From the NCBI RefSeq assembly GCF_018069865.1, contig NZ_JAGQDG010000004.1, positions 186,001 to 250,000 on the forward strand: a stretch of 64,000 nt of DNA, given 5' to 3'. This document shows positions 15,325 to 23,937 of the stretch, piece after piece. The position numbers were made by a program, and so were the translations under genes. The stretch's first letter is position 1. Every line of letters begins with the position of its first letter. This DNA comes from Ideonella paludis (GTDB lineage: Bacteria > Pseudomonadota > Gammaproteobacteria > Burkholderiales > Burkholderiaceae_C). The notes under the pieces were generated by a model that was given only the letters and a program-made list of their open reading frames with translations, was not told where the DNA came from and made no database searches.

Positions 15325-15888
15325 ATGGGCAGTAACCCTCAATTTGGGCTGGTCTCAAGCCTGCCGGCTTTGAAGGCGGTGAAGGTGCTGGACCAACTGC
15401 GCGAGCGCATTCGCACCCTGCACTACAGCCGCCGCACCGAGGAGGTGTATGTGCACTGGTGCCGAGATTACATTCGCTTCAGCGGTGTGCGGCACCCGGC
15501 CACTTTGGGGACGGCGGAGGTAGATGCCTACCTTTGTGATCTGGCCGTGCGCCGGCAGCTTTCCACCAGCACCCACCGCCAGGCTTTGTCAGCCTTGCTG
15601 TTTTTGTACACCAAGGTGTTGGGCATACCCTTGCCGGGGGCAGAGAACTTGCCCCGGCCCCAGCCCAAGCGGCGGCTGCCAGTGGTGCTGAGCCGGGACG
15701 AGTTGGCTGCTGTGTTTGGGCACCTGAGTGGCCAGCATTTGCTGCTGGCGCAATTGCTTTATGGCACGGGCTTGCGCATCAACGAGGGGCTGCAATTGCG
15801 GGTCAAAGACCTGGACTTCGCCCACCGCACCATCATCGTGCGAGAGGGCAAGGGCGGCAAAGACCGGGCCTGGGCGCCTAGCGGATAA
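15325..15888 (+). pseudogene. intI: Integron integrase, C-terminally truncated
   Basis: 187 codons against about 320-340 for a complete IntI. The SAM-like N-terminal domain ([21 protein letters not shown]...[10 protein letters not shown]) and the first part of the tyrosine-recombinase domain ([22 protein letters not shown] with the catalytic box I Arg, and [13 protein letters not shown] with the catalytic Lys) are intact. The gene then breaks off into WAPSG and a stop; the IntI-specific patch, the HxxR box, second His and the nucleophile Tyr are gone. It cannot recombine. Start: GGGAGG 5 nt before ATG 15325. The break lies about 100 bp before a glycosyltransferase gene, marking the integron boundary. 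Confidence 0.92.
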
Positions 15889-15990
15889 ACCCCTCATTTC
15901 CCCTGCTGATCCGGTCATGGTGGCCCTCAAGCCAAACCTAAAGTCAAGGCACCGTGCCTATTGGTACGCCCTTGCCTCGGAAGGCCACTC

Positions 15991-17559
15991 ATGGATCTGC
16001 CCCGCATTCACATCGCCATCATGCAGCCTGCGGGCTATGTGCACTCACTCGGCTTTTTGGACCAAGCCCGCTATGCGCGCTATCAGTTCCGCCGCATGGG
16101 CGCCGAGGTGACGCTGGCCAAGAATCGGCTGCGTGAAGATGCCGTCAACCTGGTGTTTGGGGCGCATTTGGGCTTTCCCAAAGATTGGCAGCAGCGCCAC
16201 ACCTGCATCTTCTTCAACCTTGAGCAGCTCGGCCATGGGGGCGCCAAGGTCAACGAAGATTATGTGAACCTGCTGCGCCACTCGGCCGTGGCCGACTACG
16301 ACGCCGCCAATGTGGCCGCCTATGCCAGCGACCCGGCTGATGTGCCCTTAGTGCCTTTTTTGCACGCACCCTACCTGGACGGCACCTCGGCCCCGCCGCT
16401 GGAAGAGCGCCCCATTGACCTGCTTTTCTTTGGCAGCATGAACCCGCGCCGCCAGGCCTTCATCCAGCGCGTCGAGGCCTGCGGCTTGAACGTGGCCACC
16501 TTTGACTACCCGCTCTATGGCGCTGAGCGGGACCAGTTCATCCGCCAAGCCAAGGCGGTGCTGAACTGCCACTTCTACGAGACCAGCCGCTTCGAGCAGG
16601 CGCGCGCCTTCCACACCCTGTCGCTGGGCACGCCTTTTGTGTCAGAGCGCACCGCACGCACCGTGGCCCCGGCCGCCTTTGAAGACGCAGTGACCTGGGT
16701 GGATGACGCCCACTTGGAGCACTTCTTCACCACCCAGTTCGCCACGCCCGCTTGGTTTGAACAAGCCCGCCAGCAACTGGACCGCTTCACCCAGCATGAC
16801 CCGATTGAAGCCTGGGCCGACCTGCTGGCCTTTGCCGCAGGCTACCACCAGCAGGTGGAGAGCCAGCGCAGCGGCCTGCCCTGGCAGCCCGCCCGCATGA
16901 ACCTGGGCTCGGGCAAAGACTACAAGCCCGGCTGGCTGAACGTGGACATCTTGGCGCGCGCCCAGCCCGACATCGTGCTGGACCTGGGCCAGCCGGTGCA
17001 GTTCCCGGTGCACACCACCACCCTGGGGGGCGGTGAGGTGCTGCTGCAAGCCGGCAGCCTGGAGCGCATCTATGCCAACAATGTGTTGGAGCATGTGCCC
17101 GACCTGCCCTGCCTGATGACCAACCTGCTGGCCCTGCTGCAAGAGGGCGGCGTGATCGACATTGAAGTGCCTTATGAAAAGGCCCTGACCGCTTGGCAAG
17201 ACCCGACCCACCTGCGGGCCATGAACGAGAACTCTTGGCTCTACTACACCGATTGGTTCTGGTATTTGGGTTGGTTTGAGCACCGCTTTGAGCCCGTGCA
17301 AACCGGCTGGCTGGACAGCCAGTTGCAGCCTTGCCCAAAAGACAAGGCCGCCTTCATGAAGCTGAGCCTGCGCAAGATCGAGACCTCGCTGCGCGAGCGC
17401 ACCGTGGCCCGCACCATGCGGCCTGACTTTGGGGGTGTGCAAGACGACATGCCGCCCGAATGGCAAGACGACCTGGCCGCGCTGGACAACCAGGCCAGCA
17501 CCTGGCCCGAGCTGCAAGCAGAGCACACCCTGCGCGACGAACTCACCGAACGCGCCTGA
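15991..17559 (+). CDS. Glycosyltransferase-like / SAM methyltransferase fusion
   Basis: 522 aa. Residues ~1-290 look like a CgeB-type GT-B protein (IHIAIMQPAGYVHSLGFLDQ, IDLLFFGSMNPRRQAF, LNCHFYETSRFEQARAFHTL, a C-terminal nucleotide-sugar-like site). From ~302 a class I methyltransferase follows: MNLGSGKDYKPGWLNVDI (motif I), IYANNVLEHVPDLPCLM, LQEGGVIDIEVP. Start at ATG 15991 (GGAAGG upstream); an earlier TTG is unlikely. Such fusions build and methylate surface glycans. Together with the following genes it continues the flagellin-side glycan cluster interrupted by the integron. Confidence 0.8.
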   Translation: MDLPRIHIAIMQPAGYVHSLGFLDQARYARYQFRRMGAEVTLAKNRLREDAVNLVFGAHLGFPKDWQQRHTCIFFNLEQLGHGGAKVNEDYVNLLRHSAVADYDAANVAAYASDPADVPLVPFLHAPYLDGTSAPPLEERPIDLLFFGSMNPRRQAFIQRVEACGLNVATFDYPLYGAERDQFIRQAKAVLNCHFYETSRFEQARAFHTLSLGTPFVSERTARTVAPAAFEDAVTWVDDAHLEHFFTTQFATPAWFEQARQQLDRFTQHDPIEAWADLLAFAAGYHQQVESQRSGLPWQPARMNLGSGKDYKPGWLNVDILARAQPDIVLDLGQPVQFPVHTTTLGGGEVLLQAGSLERIYANNVLEHVPDLPCLMTNLLALLQEGGVIDIEVPYEKALTAWQDPTHLRAMNENSWLYYTDWFWYLGWFEHRFEPVQTGWLDSQLQPCPKDKAAFMKLSLRKIETSLRERTVARTMRPDFGGVQDDMPPEWQDDLAALDNQASTWPELQAEHTLRDELTERA

Positions 17560-17584
17560 CCCACCGCACCGCCACGCACCGCTC

Positions 17585-18769
17585 ATGTCTGCCACGCCCA
17601 CCGCACCGATCCACCTCGTCCTGGCCTTCGACCACCCGCTCAATGCGGTAGAAAGCGTGGCCGACGCCCTGGCCGCTGGGCTGGCCGCCTTGGGCCAAGC
17701 CCCCCGCGTTTTGAGCCTGCCCCGTGATTTGAATGCCCTGGCCAGCCTGAAGCCCGAAGATGTGGCCAGGGTCTATTCGCTGGGCTCGGTGCCCTTAACG
17801 TTCAAGATCGGCAACCAATGGCTGTGGCAGCACTTTGCCTGCCCGGTGTCGGCCTACTTGCTCGACGCGCCCATCTATGACATTGGCCGCGTCCCCGCCT
17901 TTAACCGCTTCTTGGCCGACGCCCGCCTGGACAGGCGCCTCAGCCTGTGTGCGCCCGAGACCGGCTACCGCGACTGGCTGGGCTCCGCCCTGAATGTGTC
18001 TTGGCACCATGTGCCCTTTGCGCCCTTTGCAGCCCCCGACGCCCCCCTGCCCGCTGCCCAAGACGTGCAGCAGCGCGTCTGCGTGATCGGCACCGTAGGC
18101 TCGGAGCTGGGCGGCCAATGTGACCTGCCGCTGGCCGACGCCCTGCGCGCCTGGTTTGGGGCAGAGATGCCCCCCAGCAGCGCCGACGACCTGGCCGCAG
18201 CTCTGCTGGCCCAAGAGGCCGACCCACTGCCCGCCCGCCAACTGAGCCAAGCCCTGCGGTGGGCGCCCCAAGAGTGCCTGCAGCCGCAGCGGCTCAAGGG
18301 TGTGCTGGCCCTAGACAGCTGGGTCAAACGCCACCGCCGCTTGTTGGCCGTGCGCAGCCTGGGTCACCTGCCGGTAGATTTTTTTGGCACGGGCTGGCAA
18401 GCCTTGCTGGGTGCGCAAGCCCACCACCGCCACGTGGGGCAAGTGGCGCACCAAGACATTGCCCGGCTGATGCCGCACTACCAGGCCGTGCTCAACTTTG
18501 ACCCGAACTGGCAAGGCGGCGTGCACGACCGCGTCTACACCGCAGCCGCCATGGGTGTGCCGGTCATCACCAACGAGGCCACACCGCTGCCCGCCTTGCA
18601 GCAGCAAGGCGCCGCCTTGCTGAGCTATGCCAGCAACCGGCCTCACCTGGAAGAACACATCCGAGCCTGGCCGGCGTGGCAGGCGGCGCGCAGCCCACGC
18701 CCACCGCACTTCGGCTTCTTGGCCCAGCACAACTGGGCCAGCCGCATGGCCTTGTGGCAGGCGGCCTGA
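17585..18769 (+). CDS. CgeB-like glycosyltransferase
   Basis: 394 aa. N-terminal Rossmann half (IHLVLAFDHPLNAVESVADAL), middle VCVIGTVGSELGG, and a C-terminal sugar-nucleotide region PHYQAVLNFDPNWQGGVHDRVYTAAAMGVPVITNEATPLP, which matches the Glyco_trans_1_2 domain of CgeB/spore-maturation type proteins. No signal or TM segment: cytosolic. Start is ATG 17585, 26 nt after the previous stop; the longer frame upstream overlaps the previous gene. Likely adds a sugar in the same pathway as its neighbour. Confidence 0.75.
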   Translation: MSATPTAPIHLVLAFDHPLNAVESVADALAAGLAALGQAPRVLSLPRDLNALASLKPEDVARVYSLGSVPLTFKIGNQWLWQHFACPVSAYLLDAPIYDIGRVPAFNRFLADARLDRRLSLCAPETGYRDWLGSALNVSWHHVPFAPFAAPDAPLPAAQDVQQRVCVIGTVGSELGGQCDLPLADALRAWFGAEMPPSSADDLAAALLAQEADPLPARQLSQALRWAPQECLQPQRLKGVLALDSWVKRHRRLLAVRSLGHLPVDFFGTGWQALLGAQAHHRHVGQVAHQDIARLMPHYQAVLNFDPNWQGGVHDRVYTAAAMGVPVITNEATPLPALQQQGAALLSYASNRPHLEEHIRAWPAWQAARSPRPPHFGFLAQHNWASRMALWQAA

Positions 18770-18814
18770 AGCCGCATCACGAGAACTGGGTCGCGAGGCC
18801 GCCCCCGGCCGCAC

Positions 18815-19345
18815 TCAGCGCGCCGCAGCGCGCACGGCCACCATGTGCAGGTTCCAGGGCTTGTCCTCGACACGGCGGGGCTCTGAGAACTCGGCTTGGG
18901 TCAAGAAGGCACTCAGCGCCTCTTGGTCGTAGCCAGACTTGTGGATGTCCCACATGGCGGTGTCTCCCTCGCGCTGCCAGCCCCAAAACCCAGCAAACGC
19001 ATGTTGCCGCTGCGTCCACTCAGGGTTGGCTGCAGAGGGGGCCGCAGGCTGCGGGCACAGGTATTGCCATACGTGGTACTTCAAGTCGGGCACCACAATC
19101 TCCAGTTGCCCGCCGGGCTTGAGCGCCTGGCAAAAGGCACGCAAGGTCAGCAAGGCTTGCGCAAAGCTGAGGTGCTCCAGAAAGTGCCGTGTGTAGATCT
19201 CGGCGACCGTGCCCGGCGCCACATGCTGCAGCAGGTCTTTGGCTTCGCAGACGATTTGCACGCCGGGCTCGGGCCGGATGTCCACACCGATGTAGCCGGG
19301 GCGGCAAGAGGGGCCGCAGCCGACGTCTAGCTTGAGGTCTTTCAT
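18815..19345 (-). CDS. SAM-dependent methyltransferase
   Basis: 176 aa. Motif I LKLDVGCGPSCRPGYIGVDI at residues 4-23, acidic residue in GVDIRPEPG, YTRHFLEHLSF and LKPGGQLEIVVPDLKYHVW are class I methyltransferase features (Methyltransf_11 type) as found in LPS/glycan clusters. Downstream and on the same strand as the 604 aa protein gene, 25 nt apart, so one transcript is likely. Substrate probably a sugar of the surface or flagellin glycan (inference). Confidence 0.85.
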   Translation of the reverse strand: MKDLKLDVGCGPSCRPGYIGVDIRPEPGVQIVCEAKDLLQHVAPGTVAEIYTRHFLEHLSFAQALLTLRAFCQALKPGGQLEIVVPDLKYHVWQYLCPQPAAPSAANPEWTQRQHAFAGFWGWQREGDTAMWDIHKSGYDQEALSAFLTQAEFSEPRRVEDKPWNLHMVAVRAAAR

Positions 19346-19370
19346 GAGTGCTCCAAAGGGGTTGCCGGCG

Positions 19371-21185
19371 TCAGTCTTGAGGGACGCACCAGTTGGTGAT
19401 CACACAGACCACCTTGTTGACATCGCCATGGCGCACGGTCAAGTCGAAGATGTGATAGCGCTGGTCGAGGCGCCTGAACATGTGCAACCACTCGTCAGGG
19501 TGGAAGATGGACAGATGGCTGTGGCCATCGTCATAGCAGGCGATCACATGGAAGTTCACGGTGGCCGAGCGGTGCAAACGGGCCAGGGTGTCGTTCAAGG
19601 CCTCGAAGGGCAGATGCTCCAGCACATCGGCCGAGCAATTGACATCCACCTCGGGCAGATCGACCTTGGTGATGTCCGCCTGCTGGAACTCAATGCCCGG
19701 CTTTTGCGGCAGCAGCGGCGAGCGCGCCCAGTCCACACCAATCACCAAGGGAATGTGGGCGCTGGCAGCGTCCAGAAACGCACCGTTGCCGCAGCCAATC
19801 TCGCGCAGGGTCTGCACGCCCGCCCCGGTGAAAACAGCCAGGTACGGCACCAGCCAGTTGTTCTGCTGAAAGGCCGAGTCTTTGTCGTGCAGCTTCTGGT
19901 AGTACTCGGGGCTGAAGGCCTGGCGAGAGGCTTTGCCGCCACGGTTGACCGCTGCCAGGGCCTCCAGGCTGCGTGCAGGCGAGGCCAAGCGCTCGTACAA
20001 GGTGGTGATCAGCGCATAGCACTCAGCATTGGTCTGCATCAGCTTTTCTTGCGCCTGGGCCAGCTCGGCCGAGGCGGCAGCATCGGCCTGGCGCGGCTGC
20101 GCTCGGGGCTCCGCGCCCCCCAAGGCGTGCTGCAGGGCTGCGCCCACTTTGTCGCGGCGCTGGCGCTCCAGCTCGGCAAAGTAGCGCACGGACTCCAGGT
20201 GCACATAGTCATCGGCCGCCGTTGGGCGGCTGGAAGTCTCAGCCTCTTTGACGGCCAGGGCGATGCGCTGCTTCAGCGCCTCGACATTGCTCGCGTCGAC
20301 GCAGTAGTGGTTCAAGTAGAACGCCACGAAGCGGTGCGCCCGCGCGGTATCCCAGGGCACCGACCCAAAGCATTGAGCCACCTGGCTCTCGCTGTGCAGC
20401 GGGTGGGTCACGGCCTGGTAGTCGCAGTGCCCAGCGGTGAACACCGGCTTGCCATGGATCAGTGCCTCAAAGCCCACGCCGGAGTTGACTGTCACCACCG
20501 CCCGAGCGCCACCAATCAAGGCATGCACGGACGCATTGCTCACCACCACGCCGTCTTGGGCCGCGCTGCGCAGCAGCTCGCTCATGGCCTGGCTGCGGCA
20601 CAAAGGGTGACGCTTCACCACCAAGCGCACGCCGCTGCGCTTGGCTTCTCTGGTCAGGGCCGCCAGCAGCGAGAACAGGCCCACGCGAGAGAGCCGCGCC
20701 ACGCTGTCATCGGCCATTTGCAGGGGGAAGAAGACATAGCCCGGCTCGGGCGCAGCCTCACTGCCTTGTTGGTACTTGGAGTCGTTGTGGCGGGTCAGCC
20801 TGTCCCGCAGCGCCGCCACAAAGGCATCGGCCTCTGCCTGGGGCACGCCGTCCATCGCCTGCGCCAGTTCAGGGTCGTTGGCAATTTGTGCCCAGCCCGA
20901 GTAGCCCGTGCGGTCGAAGTAGTAGTAAGGCGCCACGTAGGACTCTTTCAAGCGCCAGACATTGGGGGCCGCACCCACCGAGTGGTAGGACAGCAAGACC
21001 TTGCCCGGCGGCGCCACCCGTGGGGCGAAGTCACCGCCAAAAGGAATGTCAGCCATGTCAAAGCTGAGGTCGCATTCGGTGATCGCCAGCATCAGGTTCG
21101 CGAAGAACTGGCGGTGCCGCTGGCCGTCGATGGGGCTGGAGAGCCACGGGGCGGGGCGCTCAATGGCGACATTGATTTTTTGCAT
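19371..21185 (-). CDS. KpsS-like glycosyltransferase fused to methyltransferase
   Basis: 604 aa. The first ~330 residues resemble capsule-synthesis proteins of the KpsS/WbbB type: GYVFFPLQMADDSV, VRLVVKRHPLCRSQ, VHALIGGARAVVTVNSGVGFEALIHGKPVFTAG in part, AHRFVAFYL. A charged linker (~345-430) joins to a class I methyltransferase with IGCGNGAFLDAA near 464, GVDWARSPLL and CSADVLEHLPFEAL. Predicted cytosolic. It is unusual to find both activities in one chain; they may add and cap a residue in one step. ATG confirmed by start of conserved sequence. Confidence 0.78.
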   Translation of the reverse strand: MQKINVAIERPAPWLSSPIDGQRHRQFFANLMLAITECDLSFDMADIPFGGDFAPRVAPPGKVLLSYHSVGAAPNVWRLKESYVAPYYYFDRTGYSGWAQIANDPELAQAMDGVPQAEADAFVAALRDRLTRHNDSKYQQGSEAAPEPGYVFFPLQMADDSVARLSRVGLFSLLAALTREAKRSGVRLVVKRHPLCRSQAMSELLRSAAQDGVVVSNASVHALIGGARAVVTVNSGVGFEALIHGKPVFTAGHCDYQAVTHPLHSESQVAQCFGSVPWDTARAHRFVAFYLNHYCVDASNVEALKQRIALAVKEAETSSRPTAADDYVHLESVRYFAELERQRRDKVGAALQHALGGAEPRAQPRQADAAASAELAQAQEKLMQTNAECYALITTLYERLASPARSLEALAAVNRGGKASRQAFSPEYYQKLHDKDSAFQQNNWLVPYLAVFTGAGVQTLREIGCGNGAFLDAASAHIPLVIGVDWARSPLLPQKPGIEFQQADITKVDLPEVDVNCSADVLEHLPFEALNDTLARLHRSATVNFHVIACYDDGHSHLSIFHPDEWLHMFRRLDQRYHIFDLTVRHGDVNKVVCVITNWCVPQD

Positions 21186-21539
21186 GGACGGGTCCGTCGA
21201 GGGGTTGTTCAGGAATCGCCCCTATCTTTGCGTTAACTCCCCGCGCCAGACTGCGGGATAAGAGCGGCAAATCACGCTCAGTTGAGCCCTGTCAGCACGG
21301 TGGGCAAGGGCCACGCGAGCGCCAAACAGGGCCACCACAGCCCTCGGCGGCCCTCCAAAAGCCGCTGTTCAGGCGCTTTGGATGACAGGCTTTGTAGGAA
21401 TTTGTCTGACACGGTGTCAGGCGATAAGCGGACTCAAGCCGTGGAATTGAACCGATGTTTCCAGCCTGTTTCGATGCTTACAGTTCATCCCATCGCAAGA
21501 CAAAACCCCTCACGACAGACCACCCCAAGGAGCACGAAC
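21186..21539. promoter_or_regulatory. flhDC upstream region with palindrome at 21406-21420
   Basis: A 354 bp gap between the glycan genes and flhD, in which the flhDC promoter must lie. It contains a perfect palindrome CTGACACGGTGTCAG (7 bp arms, 21406-21420) 120 nt before the flhD start, a candidate operator for a dimeric regulator. No other gene seen. Confidence 0.5.
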
Positions 21540-21863
21540 ATGGAAACCACTCAAATCCTCGCCGAGATCCGCGAAGCCAACCTGTCCTACCTGATGCTGG
21601 CTCAAAGCCTGATCCGCTCGGACCGCGAACAAGCCCTGTTCCGCCTGGGCGTGTCTGAAGAAACCGCCAACATGATCTCGCTGCTGACCCCGGCGCAGAT
21701 GATGAAGATTGCCACCACCAACACCCTGCTGTGCCGCTTCCGCATGGATGACGACCTGGTCTGGGGCCTGTTGACCAACCATGGCAAGGCCGCTGCCAAC
21801 GACAGCGTCTCTCGCCTGCATGCCTCCATCTTGCTGGCTGGCCGCCATCAAGAAGCTGCATGA
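21540..21863 (+). CDS. flhD: Flagellar transcriptional regulator FlhD
   Basis: 107 aa, normal length. Begins METTQILAEIREANLSYLMLAQSLI, with the conserved DREQALFRLGVSEE and MIATTNTLLCRFR-type stretch (MMKIATTNTLLCRFRMDD). Forms FlhD4C2 with FlhC and activates class II flagellar operons. AAGGAG lies 9 nt before the ATG. flhC follows after 133 nt on the same strand. Confidence 0.96.
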   Translation: METTQILAEIREANLSYLMLAQSLIRSDREQALFRLGVSEETANMISLLTPAQMMKIATTNTLLCRFRMDDDLVWGLLTNHGKAAANDSVSRLHASILLAGRHQEAA

Positions 21864-21996
21864 ATGTGGGCCCCCGGCTCGGCGGGTACGCCGAACCACC
21901 CCCCAAGGGGGTAGCCGGGCCCGCTTGGGAGCGGCCCGGCGCTGGCCCGGCGATCCCACCGCAACATCGAATCATCAATTAGGACGGAGAACCACC

Positions 21997-22581
21997 ATGG
22001 CACGCACCAAGAGCATCCTGACTGAAGCCAAGCAAATTGAGCGCGCAGTCACCCTCATCAACCTCGGCGCCCGCTTGCAGGTGCTGGAGTCTGAGACGGA
22101 TCTCTCTTACGAGCGCTTGCTGCGCTTGTATAAGGAAGTGTCGGGTCGCAGCCCCTCCAAAGGCCAGCTGCCGTTCTCCACCGATTGGTTCATGACTTGG
22201 CAGCCCAATATCCACGCCAGTCTCTTCCTGAACATCCACGAGTACCTGAACAAGACCTCGGAGATGGAAGAGATTGACACCGTCATCAAGGCCTATCAGC
22301 TCTACCAAGAGCAAACAGCGGCTCAGAACCTGGAGCCCCTGCTGTCGGTGACCCGCGCTTGGCGCTTGGTGAAGTTTGTCGACAACGGCATGCTGACCAT
22401 GACCAAGTGCACCAAGTGCGGCGGCCACTATGTGACCCACCCGCACGAGATTGCCAAGCACTTTGTCTGCGGCCTGTGCAACCCGCCCGCCCGCGCTGGC
22501 AAGGGCCGCCAAGCAGGCGCCCTGCAGATGCCCAGCACCGGCCGTCGGATGGCCGCGGGCGAAACCTGCGACGTCCATTGA
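21997..22581 (+). CDS. flhC: Flagellar transcriptional regulator FlhC
   Basis: 194 aa. DNA-binding partner of FlhD. Carries the four-Cys zinc site CTKCGGHYVTHPHEI...CGLC (two CxxC pairs) at about residues 138-162 and the characteristic STDWFMTWQPNIHAS. The Start ATG at 21997 is preceded by GGACGGAG; the frame is open further upstream across the intergenic region but without homology. A strong hairpin terminator follows at 22720. Confidence 0.96.
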   Translation: MARTKSILTEAKQIERAVTLINLGARLQVLESETDLSYERLLRLYKEVSGRSPSKGQLPFSTDWFMTWQPNIHASLFLNIHEYLNKTSEMEEIDTVIKAYQLYQEQTAAQNLEPLLSVTRAWRLVKFVDNGMLTMTKCTKCGGHYVTHPHEIAKHFVCGLCNPPARAGKGRQAGALQMPSTGRRMAAGETCDVH

Positions 22582-22719
22582 ACGCTTCGTGACATTTGAC
22601 AGGTTGTTGGCCCCTTGGGTGTGACGCACACTTAAGTTGAACAAGGCCTAGCCGATCACCTGTCCATTGAGATTGGTTGAACTTGTTTGTCTCCTCCTAG
22701 CACAACCCCTGTGCTTTCA

Positions 22720-22748
22720 GGCGGGACCTTGATGGTCCCGCCTTTTTT
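22720..22748 (+). terminator. Rho-independent terminator after flhDC
   Basis: GGCGGGACC (22720-22728), loop TTGAT, GGTCCCGCC (22734-22742), then TTTTTT. A 9 bp perfect stem. Confidence 0.93.
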
Positions 22749-22865
22749 CTTTGTGCGCCTGAAACGCACGCTTACACCTGCAGCCCTCTGGAGGCCTCAA
22801 GCGCTGTGTGCCCTCGGTCGATAGGCATGGATACCCTGTTTGTTGTTGCTCAAAGGACCTCGCCC

Positions 22866-23720
22866 ATGACCGGAAATCTGGCTCTGGAAGTCATGACCCG
22901 GCGCATGGCCGACCTGCCCGCCTTGCCCAAAGCGGTCACGGAGGTCTCCCGTGCGCTGCAACGCGACGACCTCTCCACCACACGCTGCGTCGAGCTCATC
23001 GAAACCGACCCGGCCCTGGCTGCGGCCACGCTGAAGCTGGCGAACTCGCCGCTCTACGGCTTGTCGGGGCGCATCGGCTCCATCAACGACGCAGTGCGCA
23101 TGCTGGGCCTGCGGGCCGTCTCCGGCCTGCTGACCACGGTGGCCCTGCGGCGCGCCTTCCGCATCGACCCCAAAGTCAATTTCAAAGCCTCGGAATACTG
23201 GCGCCACGCCTTTGCCACCGGCTTGCTGGCCCGCGCTTTGGCGCGCCGAGGCGATCTGGACCCGAATGAGGCCTTTGTCACCGGCCTGATGCATGACGTG
23301 GGCCAGCTGGTGCTGGCCATGTACTACCCGATGGAAGCCGGCCGCGCGATTGCCTTGGCGCAAGCCGAAGGCCTGGACACCTCGGCCGCTGAGATCAAGA
23401 GCATGGGCATCAGCCATCCGCAGATCGGCGCCATGTTGGTCAAGCACTGGTACTTTCCGGTGCACATTGAGGTGGCCATCGCCCAGCACCATGAGCCCCA
23501 GCCCTCGGCGCTCGGGCGCTGGGACCACCTGGGCGCCATCATCCACGCCGCAGAGGCCTTGGCCCATGCGCTGGATGCAGGCGGCAGCCTGAAGGCGGCG
23601 GTGGCAGCCATGCATCCGCCCATCTGGCGCGAGCTGGCCCTGAGCGAGGACGACGCCTTGAACTTGCTCAAGGACATTGAGCAAAGCCTCAAGGAGTTCT
23701 CCGCCGCCATGAGCAGCTGA
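22866..23720 (+). CDS. HDOD-domain signalling protein
   Basis: 284 aa, essentially one HDOD domain: LPALPKAVTEVSRALQRDD, LIETDPALAAATLKLANSPLYG, INDAVRMLGLRAVSGLL, FVTGLMHDVGQLVLAMYYP (degenerate HD site), VKHWYFPVHIEVAIAQHHEP. HDOD proteins act in regulation of motility and second-messenger signalling without known catalysis. Start set at ATG 22866 (AAAGGA 8 nt upstream); ATG 22827 or GTG 22806 are possible. Lies between flhDC and motAB, so a motility role is likely. Confidence 0.88.
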   Translation: MTGNLALEVMTRRMADLPALPKAVTEVSRALQRDDLSTTRCVELIETDPALAAATLKLANSPLYGLSGRIGSINDAVRMLGLRAVSGLLTTVALRRAFRIDPKVNFKASEYWRHAFATGLLARALARRGDLDPNEAFVTGLMHDVGQLVLAMYYPMEAGRAIALAQAEGLDTSAAEIKSMGISHPQIGAMLVKHWYFPVHIEVAIAQHHEPQPSALGRWDHLGAIIHAAEALAHALDAGGSLKAAVAAMHPPIWRELALSEDDALNLLKDIEQSLKEFSAAMSS

Positions 23721-23766
23721 CGCTGCCCCTTAAGGCAGGCGGCCATCGGCCGAAAACGGGCGACGA

Positions 23767-23797
23767 CATCAGCGGCGTGTGCATCACGCCGCTGATG
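23767..23797. terminator. Strong hairpin after HDOD gene
   Basis: CATCAGCGGCGTG, TGCAT loop, CACGCCGCTGATG: a 13 bp perfect stem but with no T-tract directly after it. A second small hairpin GAAAGCA/TGCTTTC follows at 23804-23826. Either a terminator of a factor-assisted kind or an RNA-stability element. Confidence 0.5.
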
Positions 23798-23854
23798 CGT
23801 TTGGAAAGCAAAAACAGACTGCTTTCTGAGGTGCTTTCCACAGGGCTTGCGGCC

Positions 23855-23882
23855 TCAAGGCGCGTAAGACTCGGACCGATAT
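23855..23882 (+). promoter_or_regulatory. Candidate sigma-28 promoter of motAB
   Basis: TCAA (23855-23858), 16 nt, ACCGATAT (23875-23882), the same arrangement as upstream of flagellin. The leader to motA would be about 45-50 nt. Confidence 0.55.
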
Positions 23883-23937
23883 TCCTCACAAGGACTCATC
23901 CGAGTCCGCATTCACGTTCAGGTGAAGCGAGAAACTC

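Larger units (their letters stand above)
5898..15888. mobile_element. Sedentary chromosomal integron with degraded integrase
   Basis: All cassette genes from 5929 to 15072 lie on the minus strand and are separated by attC-type sites whose ends read RYYYAAC and GTTRRRY. At the right end a truncated intI on the plus strand diverges from the array, the standard integron layout. Several cassette stop codons (TAA) fall inside the attC core, as in known arrays. Two insertion sequences interrupt it. The array splits a flagellin/glycan gene cluster. Left limit is set at the partial attC next to 5929; the minus-strand genes further left show no attC. Confidence 0.88.

Noticed and set aside
15920-15965. 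Sigma-28-like promoter before the gene at 15991
   Set aside because: CTAAAGTCA and GCCTATT are present but 2 nt too close and the -10 is poor.
19332-21236. A 634-codon frame on the plus strand
   Set aside because: It is antisense to the 604 aa KpsS-like/methyltransferase gene, with the amino-acid composition typical of GC-rich shadow frames.
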